Source of the DNA: UBA2241 sp963777895
GTDB lineage: Bacteria > Actinomycetota > Thermoleophilia > UBA2241
Length of the DNA stretch: 64,000 nt
Reading direction: 5' to 3'
Assembly: GCA_963777895.1 (NCBI GenBank)
Contig: CAVZSF010000007.1
Location: forward strand, 186,001 to 250,000
This document shows positions 41,578 to 50,022 of this stretch, piece after piece. Made by a program: the position numbers and the translations under genes. Every line of letters starts with the position of its first letter. Position 1 is the stretch's first letter. The notes beneath the pieces were generated by a model. The model was not told the origin of the DNA and ran no database searches. It saw only the letters and a program-made list of their open reading frames with translations.

Positions 41578-41637
41578 CCTTCCCCCCGATGATGTGCCTG
41601 CGGGAATGATACGGCAGGACGACGAGCGGGAGGGACG

Positions 41638-41697
41638 ATGGCGGGTGCGGCGAGTCAGGGAGCGGAGATGGCGGACGCGGCCAGTCAGAGACCGGAG
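41638..41697 (+). repeat. Two 30-base imperfect direct repeats at a gene start
   Basis: 41638-41667 and 41668-41697 differ at a few bases; each begins with ATG and ends with GGAG. A third unit begins at 41698. They multiply the start codon and ribosome-binding site in phase. Confidence 0.85.
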
Positions 41698-42222
41698 ATG
41701 GCAGACGACCGGGGCCGGGACGAAGGGGCAGGCGGCGGGGCCGCCGAGAAGATCCCGGCCGGCGTCGTCATCCGCCGGGCGACGGCGGCCGACCGGCCGC
41801 GGCTGGAGCCGCTGGTGCGCGCCTACATCGACTTCTACCGGGAGCCGCAACCGGGGCCGGAGCGGCTCGACGCGCTGCTGGACCTGCTCGCCGAGCGGCC
41901 GGGCGCTCTGCCGGAGCGCGAGGTCGGCGCCCAGTTCGTCGCCGAGAAGGACGGCGAGCTCCACGGCTTTGCGACGGTGTACCTCACGTACGACACCGTC
42001 GTCGCCCGCCGTGTCGCCATCATGAACGACCTGTTCGTGGCGCCCGACGACCGCAACATCGGGCTCGGACGCGCGCTCATCCGGCGGTGCCATTCTTTCG
42101 CGCGCGAGAACGACTGCGCCGTCCTGCAGTGGGTCACGGCCGACGACAACGCGACGGCTCAGGCGCTCTACGACAAGCTCGGCGAGCGCACCACCTGGGT
42201 GACGTATAGCATGGCCTGCTGA
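41638..42222 (+). CDS. GNAT N-acetyltransferase
   Basis: An acetyltransferase of up to 194 residues. GNAT motifs are IMNDLFVAPDDRNIGLGRAL (strand 4 and the acetyl-CoA loop, here NIGLGRAL) and NATAQALYDKLGERTTWVTY at the end. The 5' end has three in-frame ATGs, 41638, 41668 and 41698, produced by a 30-base near-repeat and each preceded by GGAG-like bases, so the start is uncertain. The substrate is unknown. It is divergent from the HerA-like gene and is followed by a cupin after 32 bases. Confidence 0.85.
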   Translation: MAGAASQGAEMADAASQRPEMADDRGRDEGAGGGAAEKIPAGVVIRRATAADRPRLEPLVRAYIDFYREPQPGPERLDALLDLLAERPGALPEREVGAQFVAEKDGELHGFATVYLTYDTVVARRVAIMNDLFVAPDDRNIGLGRALIRRCHSFARENDCAVLQWVTADDNATAQALYDKLGERTTWVTYSMAC

Positions 42223-42254
42223 CGCGCCAGTCACGATCCAGGGAGGAACGACTC

Positions 42255-42635
42255 GTGCCGACACCGCCCGCACGTATTATCGAGGACGTCTTTACGGCAG
42301 AGCTCGAGCCTCTCGGCCCCTGGCCGCCCGGCGTGGAGCCGATCAGCGGCTCACCCGAAGCGTTCGCCCTCGAACTCAGCGACGACGGCCACGTGGCGAC
42401 GGGCATCTGGGAGTGCACGCCCGGCGCCTTCCCCTCCCGCCGGGACGGGTTCTGCGAGCTCATGCACTTCGTCGCAGGCGCCGCGACGATCTCCGAAGCG
42501 GACGGCGCGGTCCACGAGATCAGGCCCGGCGCCGTCCTCTTCGTGCCCGACGGCTGGCAAGGCACCTGGGAGATCCGCGAGACCGTGCGCAAGACGTACG
42601 TGACCGTACAGAGCCGCCGGGACGGGGCGCGCTGA
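42255..42635 (+). CDS. Cupin-domain protein (DUF861/EutQ-like)
   Basis: A 126-residue single-cupin protein. HVATGIWECTPGAFPSRRDGF, FCELMHFVAGAATISEADG and PGAVLFVPDGWQGTWEIRETVRKTY (each given in part) are typical of Cupin_3 members similar to the (S)-ureidoglycine aminohydrolase and EutQ group. Metal ligands His and Glu are partly present. The start is a GTG at 42255 after GGAGGAACG. It follows the GNAT gene closely and may be cotranscribed. Confidence 0.75.
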   Translation: MPTPPARIIEDVFTAELEPLGPWPPGVEPISGSPEAFALELSDDGHVATGIWECTPGAFPSRRDGFCELMHFVAGAATISEADGAVHEIRPGAVLFVPDGWQGTWEIRETVRKTYVTVQSRRDGAR

Positions 42636-42691
42636 GACCTCCAGCGGGCAAGACGCGCAGGGGTCTCCAGTGAAGAAGACGGTGGGCCGCG

Positions 42692-43189
42692 TCAGGCGAT
42701 GTGCCGCCGCTCGGCGCGCGGTGGCGTCGCGGACGCGGCCCGCTCTGCTCCAGCGCGCCGCTCGGCCTCGATCCTGAGCGATTGCAGGCCCTTCCCGAGG
42801 CTGTCCTGCAACTGCCGCTTGAGCCGTCCCCGGAACAGGCGTGCCGGCAGCCCGGCCCAGGACTCCTCTTCGCTGACCAGCGTGCCGCCGTTGAGAGCGC
42901 CTTCGAGGCGGAAGACATCGATCGCCTTGATGCCGAAGGTCCGCCCTTTCCAGGCGATCTCGGAGGGCGGATCCACCGTCAAGAGCTGCGAACGGATGCG
43001 GCCCGGGCCGGCTTTCCAGGCGAACCGGGTTCCCGGCGCCAGGGGCCCCTCGAGGGAGATCTCGCGGATGTCCGCGTTCCAGTTCGGCCACTCGTCGAGG
43101 TTCGCGAGCACGTCCCAGACCGTCTGAGGGTCCGCGTCGATCCGGACCTGGACGCGGGCGGTGACCGGCGCCTGCCAATCGATGTCCAT
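42692..43189 (-). CDS. SRPBCC/CoxG-like ligand-binding protein
   Basis: A 165-residue START-like protein. VTARVQVRIDADPQTVWDVLANLDEWPNW (in parts) is the typical first strand and helix, and GTRFAWKAG and WAGLPARLFRGRLKRQLQDS follow. It belongs to the polyketide-cyclase-like/CoxG set; many are stress-type carriers, and ligand and role are unknown. ATG at 43189 follows GAGGAGAGAGAC. Single gene. Confidence 0.75.
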   Translation of the reverse strand: MDIDWQAPVTARVQVRIDADPQTVWDVLANLDEWPNWNADIREISLEGPLAPGTRFAWKAGPGRIRSQLLTVDPPSEIAWKGRTFGIKAIDVFRLEGALNGGTLVSEEESWAGLPARLFRGRLKRQLQDSLGKGLQSLRIEAERRAGAERAASATPPRAERRHIA

Positions 43190-43331
43190 GTCTCTCTCCT
43201 CGTCGCTGCTTGCACAGGTACCCATTGAGCGACTCCTTTGACCGGAAGACCGTGCACTGGAGAGGAGTTGTCGCGATGCGGACGCTACGGCTCGCCCGGA
43301 CTGCGGACGGCCTCACGGGGGGAGAGGCAGG

Positions 43332-43369
43332 GGAGCCGGCGGGGCTCTGAAGGAGCGGCCGCCGGCCCC
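43332..43369 (-). terminator. Weak hairpin downstream of the small monooxygenase-like gene
   Basis: Arms 43332-43342 and 43359-43369 pair with one mismatch around 16 bases, just past the minus-strand stop at 43383. Confidence 0.35.
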
Positions 43370-43382
43370 ATCGGTCGCCGCC

Positions 43383-43682
43383 TCAGGCGGCCTGGCGCTG
43401 CGCGTACGTGGTGCTTTCCGCCTCTTCCACGAAGGTGACGTGGGGTTCGCCGATCACGCCGCCCCGCTGCATCGCCTCGGCCAGTGACGGATCGCGCGCG
43501 AACTGCTCCGCCTGCTCGCGCGACTGCCACCTGGTGAAGATCCTCACGTCGTTGGGATCGTCGGCGTTGCGGTAGATGGTGTGGCCCTGGCAGCCGTGCT
43601 GGCTGCGCACGCTCTCGTGCTCGTCGAAGGCGGGCTTCCAGGCGTCGTAGTCCCGGACCGTGTGGTGCACGATAAGGAGCAT
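43383..43682 (-). CDS. Dimeric alpha-beta barrel (ABM-like) protein
   Basis: A 99-residue protein with the ferredoxin-like ABM fold seen in monooxygenases and heme-degrading proteins. MLLIVHHTVRDYDAWKPAFDEH, then RIFTRWQSREQAEQFARDP are typical. No catalytic residues can be assigned. It is probably a small stress or detoxification protein. Single gene on the minus strand, divergent from the large secreted protein. Confidence 0.72.
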   Translation of the reverse strand: MLLIVHHTVRDYDAWKPAFDEHESVRSQHGCQGHTIYRNADDPNDVRIFTRWQSREQAEQFARDPSLAEAMQRGGVIGEPHVTFVEEAESTTYAQRQAA

Positions 43683-44073
43683 GTCCTCGTCCTCTCGTAG
43701 GGTGCGGAGCGCCGTCCGTGGAAGTGGGCTCGTCGCGTCACCGCATTCCCTCGTACTGCCCTGACAGGCGTAGAGGCAATCGGAGGACCGTTCATCTCGT
43801 GAAGAGCGCGGCCGACGGCCCCATATCCTGGCCGGAGACTTCCGGTCGTCGGCCGACTCCCCTCACTGGCCCGAAGACGTCCAGCGACCTGCCTCGGGCA
43901 GGCCCGGCGGCCTAGACAGTTGTCCCGGCCGCCGGGCCTCAAGCGACCCCGCCGCTGCGCCGATACGGCTGGTGCGGACTCCCACGATCGACGCAGGCGC
44001 GGCGCGGCCGCGCGCGGACGGGAGCGCCGCGAGCGGCGCGACGGAGAGGCGCCGCGCGTCTGAGAGGAGAGTC
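43683..44073 (+). other. 391-base intergenic region upstream of the secreted propeller gene
   Basis: No gene can be supported here. It contains a 12-bp inverted repeat (GGCCCGGCGGCC at 43901-43912 and GGCCGCCGGGCC at 43927-43938) around a 14-base loop that starts with TAGACA, and a G+C-rich stretch with a small hairpin at about 44025-44045. These may form a regulatory leader for the gene at 44074, whose GAGAGGAGAG ribosome-binding site is at the right end. Confidence 0.5.
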
Positions 44074-46188
44074 ATGCGCCACCAGCGTCGCCCGCATCGT
44101 CGCCCGCTCGCCTGGACGGCCGTCGTCGTCCTCGTCCCGCTCGTCCTGGCGCTTGCGCTGCCGGCGCTCGCGCTGGCCGACGAGCCCAAGTACGTGGTGC
44201 AGAACGCGTCGACAAGCTGTCTCAACCCCGACGTCTCGGGTGACCTCTTCGTCTGGGAGGACATGGCCGGCAACCAGGACATCTGGGGCAAGATCGGCAG
44301 CGGCTCGCCCTTCGCGATCGTGCAGAACAGCGCGAGCGTGCAGCAGACGCCGGCCGTCGACGGGACGACCGTGGTCTGGGCCGACGACCGTGCGAGCGGA
44401 GGCGTCTACAAGATCTACGGCGCCACCGTGAACCTCTCGACGGGCGCCGTCGCCGAGTTCCCCATCTCGACCACCGCCGGCGTGAAGAGCGACCCCGACG
44501 TCTCGGGTCGCTACGTGGTCTGGGTCAACTACGTCAGCGCGACAAACACCTACGACATCTACGGCTACGACCTCTTGACGGCCCAGGAGTTCTCGATCTG
44601 CACGAACAGCGCCAAGCAGATCGCGCCGGCGATCTCCGGCGACCTCGTGGTGTGGCAGGACTACCGCAACAACGCGACCTACGCCGACATCTACGCCGCT
44701 CGTATCACGGCGGGCCACGGCATCAGTGAGTTCCCGGTGTGCGCCCAGACGGTGGCGCCCATGCACCTCGACGCGGCGCCCGCGGTCAACGGCGGCACAG
44801 TGGTGTGGCTGGACGGCCGTGGCGGGGGCAACGCCCGGATCTACGCGGCCACCGTCACTGGCACGACGGTGAGCGGCGAGTGGCAGGTGTCGACCACCAT
44901 CACGCGGTCGGCCGGCAACCCGGCCGTGAACGGGACGCTCATCGCCTGGACGTATTCGGGCGGCACCAGCTACGACGACATCTACGCGCGTCGCACCGAC
45001 CAGTCGGCGGAGTTCCCGATCGCCAGCACGAGCCAGTACGAGAGATTCGCCGCGGTGGGCGCGTCCCACACGGTCTGGACGAACAGCTCGCTGTGGGACA
45101 TCCACGCCGCCGACATCGGGGGCTTCGGATGGAGCGCCGGCGTGGCGATCGACGGCGGCGCGACCTACGCGACCTCGCGCAACGTGACGCTGGGGCTGTC
45201 CGCCAGCAGCGGCGTTGGCGTGGCGACTCAGATGAGCCTTTCGACCAACGGTACGGACTGGGGCGGCTGGGAGACCTACGCGACCAGCAGGGGCTGGGAG
45301 CTGACGGCCGGCGACGGGACCAAGACCGTCTACGCGATGTTCAAGGACGCGGAGGGCAACGTCTCGCCGGTGAAGAGCGACAGCATCCTGCTCGACCAGA
45401 ACGCCCCCGTGACGAGCGCCGACGCACCCACGGGCTGGTCGCAGGGGGACGCGACCGTGACGCTCAGCTCCGACGATGGCGCCGGCTCGGGCGTGCAGGC
45501 GATCGTGCGTGAGATCGACGACAAGGGCGTCGACACCTACACGGGACCCTTGACCGTGACGGGCGACGGCGTGCACACCGTGAGGTACTGCGCCGTGGAC
45601 CTCCTCGGCCACACCGAAGAGTGGAAGACCGTGCAGGTGCGGATCGACGCAACGGCGCCGGTCACGAGCGACAACGCGGGCGGCGTCTGGCACGGCAGCG
45701 GCTTCATGCTGGTGCTGGACGGCTACGACGCCGTCCAGCTCGACCACACGGAGTACTCGCTGGACGGCGTGACCTGGACGACGGGGTCGGCACCGACCTT
45801 CGCCGTGGGCTGCAAGCGCGGCGGCGCGGCGGCCGCGTTCACCGTCCACTACCGCTCGGTCGACAGCGCCGGCAACGTCGAGGAGACCCGCACGTGCGAG
45901 GTGAAGATCGACCGGAAGCGGCCCGCGACGAGCAACGACTACGACGGCCTGGTGCACGCGACTGACGTTACGGTGAACCTGACAGGCGACGACCCGGAGA
46001 GCGGCGTCAAGGAGACCTGGTATGCGGTGGACGGTGGCGCCTGGACACAGGGGAACGCCGTGCTGCTCGCCGCCCCAGTGAACGGTTCGAACGACGGCGC
46101 GCACACGGTGGCCTATTTCTCCGTCGACAACATGGGTAACGTTGAGATGACGCGCAGCGTCGTCGTGCTGATCGACGCGACGCCGTAA
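44074..46188 (+). CDS. Large secreted beta-propeller protein with OmpL47-type repeats
   Basis: A 704-residue exported protein. A signal peptide (about 1-32) precedes six TolB-like propeller units in residues 40-360, each with a variant of PAVxGxxVVWxDxR...IY (for example PAVDGTTVVWADDRAS, PAISGDLVVWQDYRN, PAVNGGTVVWLDGRG). The second half contains about four Ig-like repeats of the OmpL47 type, such as VAIDGGATYATSRNVTLGLS and SAGNVEETRTCEVKIDRKRP. It carries no sortase or membrane anchor. It is probably a surface or extracellular binding protein, but the ligand is unknown. A strong hairpin follows. Confidence 0.82.
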   Translation: MRHQRRPHRRPLAWTAVVVLVPLVLALALPALALADEPKYVVQNASTSCLNPDVSGDLFVWEDMAGNQDIWGKIGSGSPFAIVQNSASVQQTPAVDGTTVVWADDRASGGVYKIYGATVNLSTGAVAEFPISTTAGVKSDPDVSGRYVVWVNYVSATNTYDIYGYDLLTAQEFSICTNSAKQIAPAISGDLVVWQDYRNNATYADIYAARITAGHGISEFPVCAQTVAPMHLDAAPAVNGGTVVWLDGRGGGNARIYAATVTGTTVSGEWQVSTTITRSAGNPAVNGTLIAWTYSGGTSYDDIYARRTDQSAEFPIASTSQYERFAAVGASHTVWTNSSLWDIHAADIGGFGWSAGVAIDGGATYATSRNVTLGLSASSGVGVATQMSLSTNGTDWGGWETYATSRGWELTAGDGTKTVYAMFKDAEGNVSPVKSDSILLDQNAPVTSADAPTGWSQGDATVTLSSDDGAGSGVQAIVREIDDKGVDTYTGPLTVTGDGVHTVRYCAVDLLGHTEEWKTVQVRIDATAPVTSDNAGGVWHGSGFMLVLDGYDAVQLDHTEYSLDGVTWTTGSAPTFAVGCKRGGAAAAFTVHYRSVDSAGNVEETRTCEVKIDRKRPATSNDYDGLVHATDVTVNLTGDDPESGVKETWYAVDGGAWTQGNAVLLAAPVNGSNDGAHTVAYFSVDNMGNVEMTRSVVVLIDATP

Positions 46189-46266
46189 GGAATCCTTTGC
46201 GGGCGCCCGCGCCGCTTGCGTGGCCCGGGCATCCGCGACGGAGTCGCTCCGGCACACGGCCCCTGA

Positions 46267-46306
46267 GGCGGCGGCGGAGAGGGCAGTAGCCCTCTCCGCC
46301 GCCGCC
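46267..46306 (+). terminator. Perfect 18-bp hairpin terminator after the propeller gene
   Basis: Arms 46267-46284 and 46289-46306 pair exactly around AGTA, 78 bases after the stop. Confidence 0.75.
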
Positions 46307-46403
46307 CGTTACCGGGCCACCTCCGCTCCGTCGCCTTCCCTCGCGCGCTTGCAGGGCTGCGCTTCGGGGCACGATGCGGCCAGGGCGTCCTGGGAGGACA
46401 TCG

Positions 46404-46724
46404 ATGACAGGCGAGCGCGTCCAGTTGCTCAACCCCGACCCGGTCAAGCATGGAGTCACCATGGACGCGGCGCGGTATCAGGCGATGCGCGCCGCCATCG
46501 TCGGTGTGCTGGCCGATGCGGGGCCCAACGGCGTGCAGTTCATGGATCGCAAGGGCGGCGGGCCGCCGGATTTCTACGCGCTGGTCAAGGAACGCATCGG
46601 CCCCGACTGGGAAGGTTCGGTGGGCTGGCACGCGACGGCCGTGAAGCTCGACCTCGAGGCGCGCGGCGAGCTCGAGCGCATTCCCGGCGCGAAGCCTCAA
46701 CGCGTGCGCCTGCCGCAAAAGTAG
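46404..46724 (+). CDS. Small conserved protein (DUF6958-like)
   Basis: A 106-residue soluble protein that looks like the DUF6958 family, judging by NPDPVKHGVTMDAARYQAMR near the start and VGWHATAVKLDLEARGELE near the end. That stretch resembles a winged-helix core, which fits a protein or nucleic-acid interaction role, but the function is unknown. The ATG at 46404 has GGAGG upstream. Single gene. Confidence 0.65.
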   Translation: MTGERVQLLNPDPVKHGVTMDAARYQAMRAAIVGVLADAGPNGVQFMDRKGGGPPDFYALVKERIGPDWEGSVGWHATAVKLDLEARGELERIPGAKPQRVRLPQK

Positions 46725-46756
46725 CGGCGGACGGGACGGTCGCGCCGGCCGTCAGC

Positions 46757-47383
46757 TCAACGGTCCCCGGCGCGCCACTCCCTCGCGAGTAGTGAATAGA
46801 GCACGTCGTCGACGAGGGCGCCGCGCTCGTCGAGGCTGTGCTCGCGCATGACGCCTTCCTCCCTGAAGCCCAGGCGTTCGAGCAGCCCGCGCGATGCGGC
46901 GTTGTAGGGCAGGGACACGGCTTGGATGCGGTTCAGGCCCATCACCGTGAAGGCGAACTCGAGGACTGCAGTCGCGGCTTCGAGCATGAGCCCTTGACGC
47001 CAGTACGCCGGGTCGAGGTCGTAGCCGACCTCGCACGACCCGACCTTCGCGTCCACGTCGAAGACCGTCGCGGAACCGATGAGCGGAAGGTGGGCCGCCG
47101 CGCGCCCGTCGAGCTGTCCTGCGTCCGTCCTCAGACACAGCCCCCACCGCATCCCGTCACGCTCGGCGAACGGCGCGATGACGCGCCGCTCGAAGTCGGT
47201 GCGTGCCTCCTGTTCGTCGGCCGGCGCCGGGAAGCCCTGCCCTTCGACGATCTCGGGCAGCGAGAAGTGCCGGATGTACCAGGGCAGGTCGTCCCAGATG
47301 ATCTCGCGCAGGATAAGACGCTCGGTCGTGAGCACCGGGAAGGCAGTGATCGAGGCGAAGGGTTCGAAGGACGGGCCGGTCAT
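46757..47383 (-). CDS. GNAT N-acetyltransferase, RimJ/RimL type
   Basis: A 208-residue acetyltransferase. TERLILREIIWDDLP is the usual RimJ/RimL start; VGYDLDPAYWRQGLMLEAATA gives strand 4 and the acetyl-CoA loop, and NAASRGLLERLGFREEGVMRE is the C-terminal block. These act on protein N-termini or on small molecules; the target is unknown. It is divergent from the GntR regulator. Confidence 0.87.
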   Translation of the reverse strand: MTGPSFEPFASITAFPVLTTERLILREIIWDDLPWYIRHFSLPEIVEGQGFPAPADEQEARTDFERRVIAPFAERDGMRWGLCLRTDAGQLDGRAAAHLPLIGSATVFDVDAKVGSCEVGYDLDPAYWRQGLMLEAATAVLEFAFTVMGLNRIQAVSLPYNAASRGLLERLGFREEGVMREHSLDERGALVDDVLYSLLAREWRAGDR

Positions 47384-47464
47384 GGGTCGCTCCTCTGTCT
47401 GCGGGACGGCGCCAGCCTAGCACCGGGCCCGCCGGACGACGGATCGGCCAAACGCCGCCAGCTC

Positions 47465-47494
47465 TTGACGGCCTTGTCATACTTTAGATATATC
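47465..47494 (+). promoter_or_regulatory. Leaderless promoter of the GntR-led operon
   Basis: TTGACG (47465-47470) and a TATA-rich -10 region (47488-47494, with ATATAT/TATATC) at 17-18 bp spacing place the start at or near the ATG at 47501. No Shine-Dalgarno sequence is present, so the mRNA is probably leaderless. Confidence 0.5.
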
Positions 47495-47500
47495 ACGCGT

Positions 47501-48172
47501 ATGCAAGGCGGCAGCCGGCAGAGCGACTCTGCGTACGCCGAGCTCAAGGAGCTCATCGTCACCGTGCGGCTCGCGCCCGACTCGCTGATCTCTGAGCGCG
47601 AGATGATGGAGCGGCTCGGTGTGGGACGGACGCCGCTGCGTGAAGCGCTGCAGCGTCTGGCGAGTGACCACCTCGTCAGAAGCGTCCCTCGGCGGGGCTA
47701 CTTCGTGGCCGGCGTCACCTATCGGGGTGTGCTGCACAGCTACGAGCTGCGCCGCTGCGTCGAAGGACTGGGGGCTCGTTTGGCCGCCGAACGGGCCGGC
47801 GCGGAGGATCGCGGGCGCCTGCAAGACTTGCTTCGCGAGGCCGAGGAAGGCATGGCGATCGAGACTGGGCGCTGGCACCTCAGCATCGACGCACGCCTTC
47901 ACGAACTGGTGGCCGAGGCGTCGGGCAATCCGTTCATCAAGCAGATGCTCGACGAGCTCTACAACGTGAGCGTGCGCGAACTCTACCTCTCGCAGCGACC
48001 GGTCACGCTCGTTCTCGATGAGATCGAGACCTACCGGTCGCTGGTCGACGCGATCTGCCGGGGCGACGGCGACGCGGCGGAACGGTCCATGCGCCAGCAC
48101 CTGGACCCCGACGCCTGGGAGGCCACCCACCGGGGGCTTGCCCCAAGCCGGGCGGGTCAGGCGATGTCGTGA
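47501..48172 (+). CDS. GntR-family transcriptional regulator (FCD domain)
   Basis: A 223-residue repressor of the FadR subfamily. The winged helix is ISEREMMERLGVGRTPLREALQRL at about 32-55; the C-terminal FCD ligand domain follows, with the metal-binding pattern HLSIDARLHELVAEASGNPF and a later His near the end. Ligands of this group are usually carboxylic acids or amino acids. It leads an operon for ABC permeases, binding protein and amide-hydrolysing enzymes, so it probably senses their substrate. The stop overlaps the permease GTG by 4 bases. Confidence 0.88.
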   Translation: MQGGSRQSDSAYAELKELIVTVRLAPDSLISEREMMERLGVGRTPLREALQRLASDHLVRSVPRRGYFVAGVTYRGVLHSYELRRCVEGLGARLAAERAGAEDRGRLQDLLREAEEGMAIETGRWHLSIDARLHELVAEASGNPFIKQMLDELYNVSVRELYLSQRPVTLVLDEIETYRSLVDAICRGDGDAAERSMRQHLDPDAWEATHRGLAPSRAGQAMS

Positions 48173-49089
48173 GCGACGTGGAGATCTCACAGGCCGACGC
48201 CACCGAAGCCGAACGCAAGGTCAGGGTGCGCCACTTCAACTGGTCGACTCTACTGCTGGTCGGCCCTTCAGTAGTCCTCATCGTTGGCTTCGTCATCATC
48301 CCCTTCGTCTTCATTGTGCGCTCGAGCTTGGCTAGCACGGAGATGTACGGCGCCATCGGCCACGACTGGACCATCGCCAACTACCGCTCGCTTCTTGACC
48401 CGGTCTACGTGCGGATCATCCTCAACAGCCTCTGGCTTGCCGCACAGAACACCATCATCTGTCTGCTCGTCGGCTACCCGGTGGCCTACTTCCTCGCGTT
48501 CAAGGCCGGACGCATGGTCGGGCCGCTCATCCTGCTGCTCGTCATCCCGTTCTGGGCCAGCTTCCTGGTGCGGATGTCGGCGTGGATGACGCTGCTCAGC
48601 CCCGGCGGCGTTGCCGACTGGATCCTGCAGACGGCCCATCTCGTGGGCAAGGACGCGCAGCTCAGCCCAAGCCATGGGGCCGTCCTGATCGGCCTGCTCT
48701 ACGTCTTCCTGCCGTCCGCGGTCTTCCCGATCTACGCCGCCCTGCAGGCCATCCCCAAGTCGCTGCTCGACTCGGCGAGCGACCTCGGCTGCGGCCCGCT
48801 CCGCACCCACGTCCACGTGATCGTCCCGCTGGGCGCCAAGGGCCTGGCCGCAGCCACCCTCTTCGTGTTCGCCCCGTCGCTCGGCGTCTTCGTTATCCCG
48901 GTGCTGCTGGGCGGCGGCAAGGACCTCATCATCGGCAACCTCATCGTCACGCTCTTCCTCGAGTTCCGCGACATGCCGTTCGGCGCCGCGGTCTCGGTCG
49001 TGCTCGTCGTGCTCGTCGGTCTGCTGGCGTCGCTCACGCTGGCGCTCTTCGGCATCCGCGGCAGGCAGAAGGGCGAGGTGGAGCAGTGA
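48169..49089 (+). CDS. potB: Polyamine-type ABC transporter permease (PotB-like)
   Basis: A 306-residue inner-membrane permease with six hydrophobic helices. The EAA loop is visible as ALQAIPKSLLDSASDLGCGPLRTHVHVIVP, given here in part, in the cytosolic loop after TM4. The family handles spermidine, putrescine or related amines, or short organic acids. The gene overlaps the regulator by 4 bases and the next permease by 4. No ATPase gene lies in the window. Confidence 0.9.
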   Translation: MSDVEISQADATEAERKVRVRHFNWSTLLLVGPSVVLIVGFVIIPFVFIVRSSLASTEMYGAIGHDWTIANYRSLLDPVYVRIILNSLWLAAQNTIICLLVGYPVAYFLAFKAGRMVGPLILLLVIPFWASFLVRMSAWMTLLSPGGVADWILQTAHLVGKDAQLSPSHGAVLIGLLYVFLPSAVFPIYAALQAIPKSLLDSASDLGCGPLRTHVHVIVPLGAKGLAAATLFVFAPSLGVFVIPVLLGGGKDLIIGNLIVTLFLEFRDMPFGAAVSVVLVVLVGLLASLTLALFGIRGRQKGEVEQ

Positions 49090-49949
49090 GCGCGACGCCG
49101 GCGGTGAGTGAGGCCAGACTTCCCCGGACGAAAGGCTCGGCCCGCTGGCGGACGCGGTTCGGAGCCGGCTGGCTCGACGGCTTGGTCGGCGTTGTCACCG
49201 CCGCCACGTACATCTTCCTGCTGGCGCCCATCGTCGTGGTGGTCATCTTCTCGTTCACGAAGTCTGCGACGGGCTACCAGTGGACCGGCTTCACCTTCGA
49301 CTGGTACCGCCAGCTGACGCACGAGACCCAGCTGCTGCACGCGCTGCGGGTCAGCCTCTTCGTGGGCCTCATGGCAGCTGCCCTCGCCGTGCTGATCGGC
49401 CTGCTCGCGGCCTTTGCCATGGCGCGGCGTCGGTTCCGCGGCAAGGTCGTCTTCACCGGCATGGTATTGATGCCGCTGATCGTGCCCGAGTTGGTCCTGG
49501 CCACCTCGCTCCTGATCGCGTGGACGCGCGCGAACTTCCAGCTCGGCTACCTGAGCCTCGTCATCGGCCACGTGATCATCACGCTGCCGTACTCGGCGCT
49601 GATCCAACTGGCCGGCATCTCGGGTTTGAACAAGGAGGTCGAGGAGGCGGCGGCTGACCTGGGGGCGGCGCCGCGGAGCGTGATCCTGCTGGTGATCGTC
49701 CCTCAGGTGCTGCCGGCGATGCTCACCGCCTTCATCTTCGCCTTCCTTGTCTCGTTCGACGACATCGTGATGTCGGTGTTCCTCAGCGGCGTCGGCACGA
49801 CCATGCTCCCCGTCGACATCTACTCGATGCTCAAGCTCGGGGTGAGCCCCGTGGTCAACGCACTCGGCACGATCCTTGTCGGCTTGACGCTGCTCCTCAC
49901 CGTAACGACGGGGGTGCGCCAGGCGACCGTGAACATGAGACGGGGGTGA
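49086..49949 (+). CDS. potC: Polyamine-type ABC transporter permease (PotC-like)
   Basis: A 287-residue permease with six hydrophobic helices. The EAA loop is GLNKEVEEAAADLGAAPRSV. The GTG at 49086 lies within the stop region of PotB (GTGA overlap), so the two are translationally coupled. It forms a heterodimer with the PotB-like protein in the membrane. Confidence 0.9.
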   Translation: MSATPAVSEARLPRTKGSARWRTRFGAGWLDGLVGVVTAATYIFLLAPIVVVVIFSFTKSATGYQWTGFTFDWYRQLTHETQLLHALRVSLFVGLMAAALAVLIGLLAAFAMARRRFRGKVVFTGMVLMPLIVPELVLATSLLIAWTRANFQLGYLSLVIGHVIITLPYSALIQLAGISGLNKEVEEAAADLGAAPRSVILLVIVPQVLPAMLTAFIFAFLVSFDDIVMSVFLSGVGTTMLPVDIYSMLKLGVSPVVNALGTILVGLTLLLTVTTGVRQATVNMRRG

Positions 49950-50022
49950 GCGAGGACGACACGAATCCCCGGGACCAGGGGGTCCCGTCAGTGAGGACAG
50001 TCAACGACGTATGGGGGTTGTC

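Noticed and set aside
42692..43682. Polyketide-type biosynthetic cluster (cyclase-like and monooxygenase-like genes)
   Set aside because: Both are single small generic proteins, on a strand without PKS, NRPS or tailoring genes.
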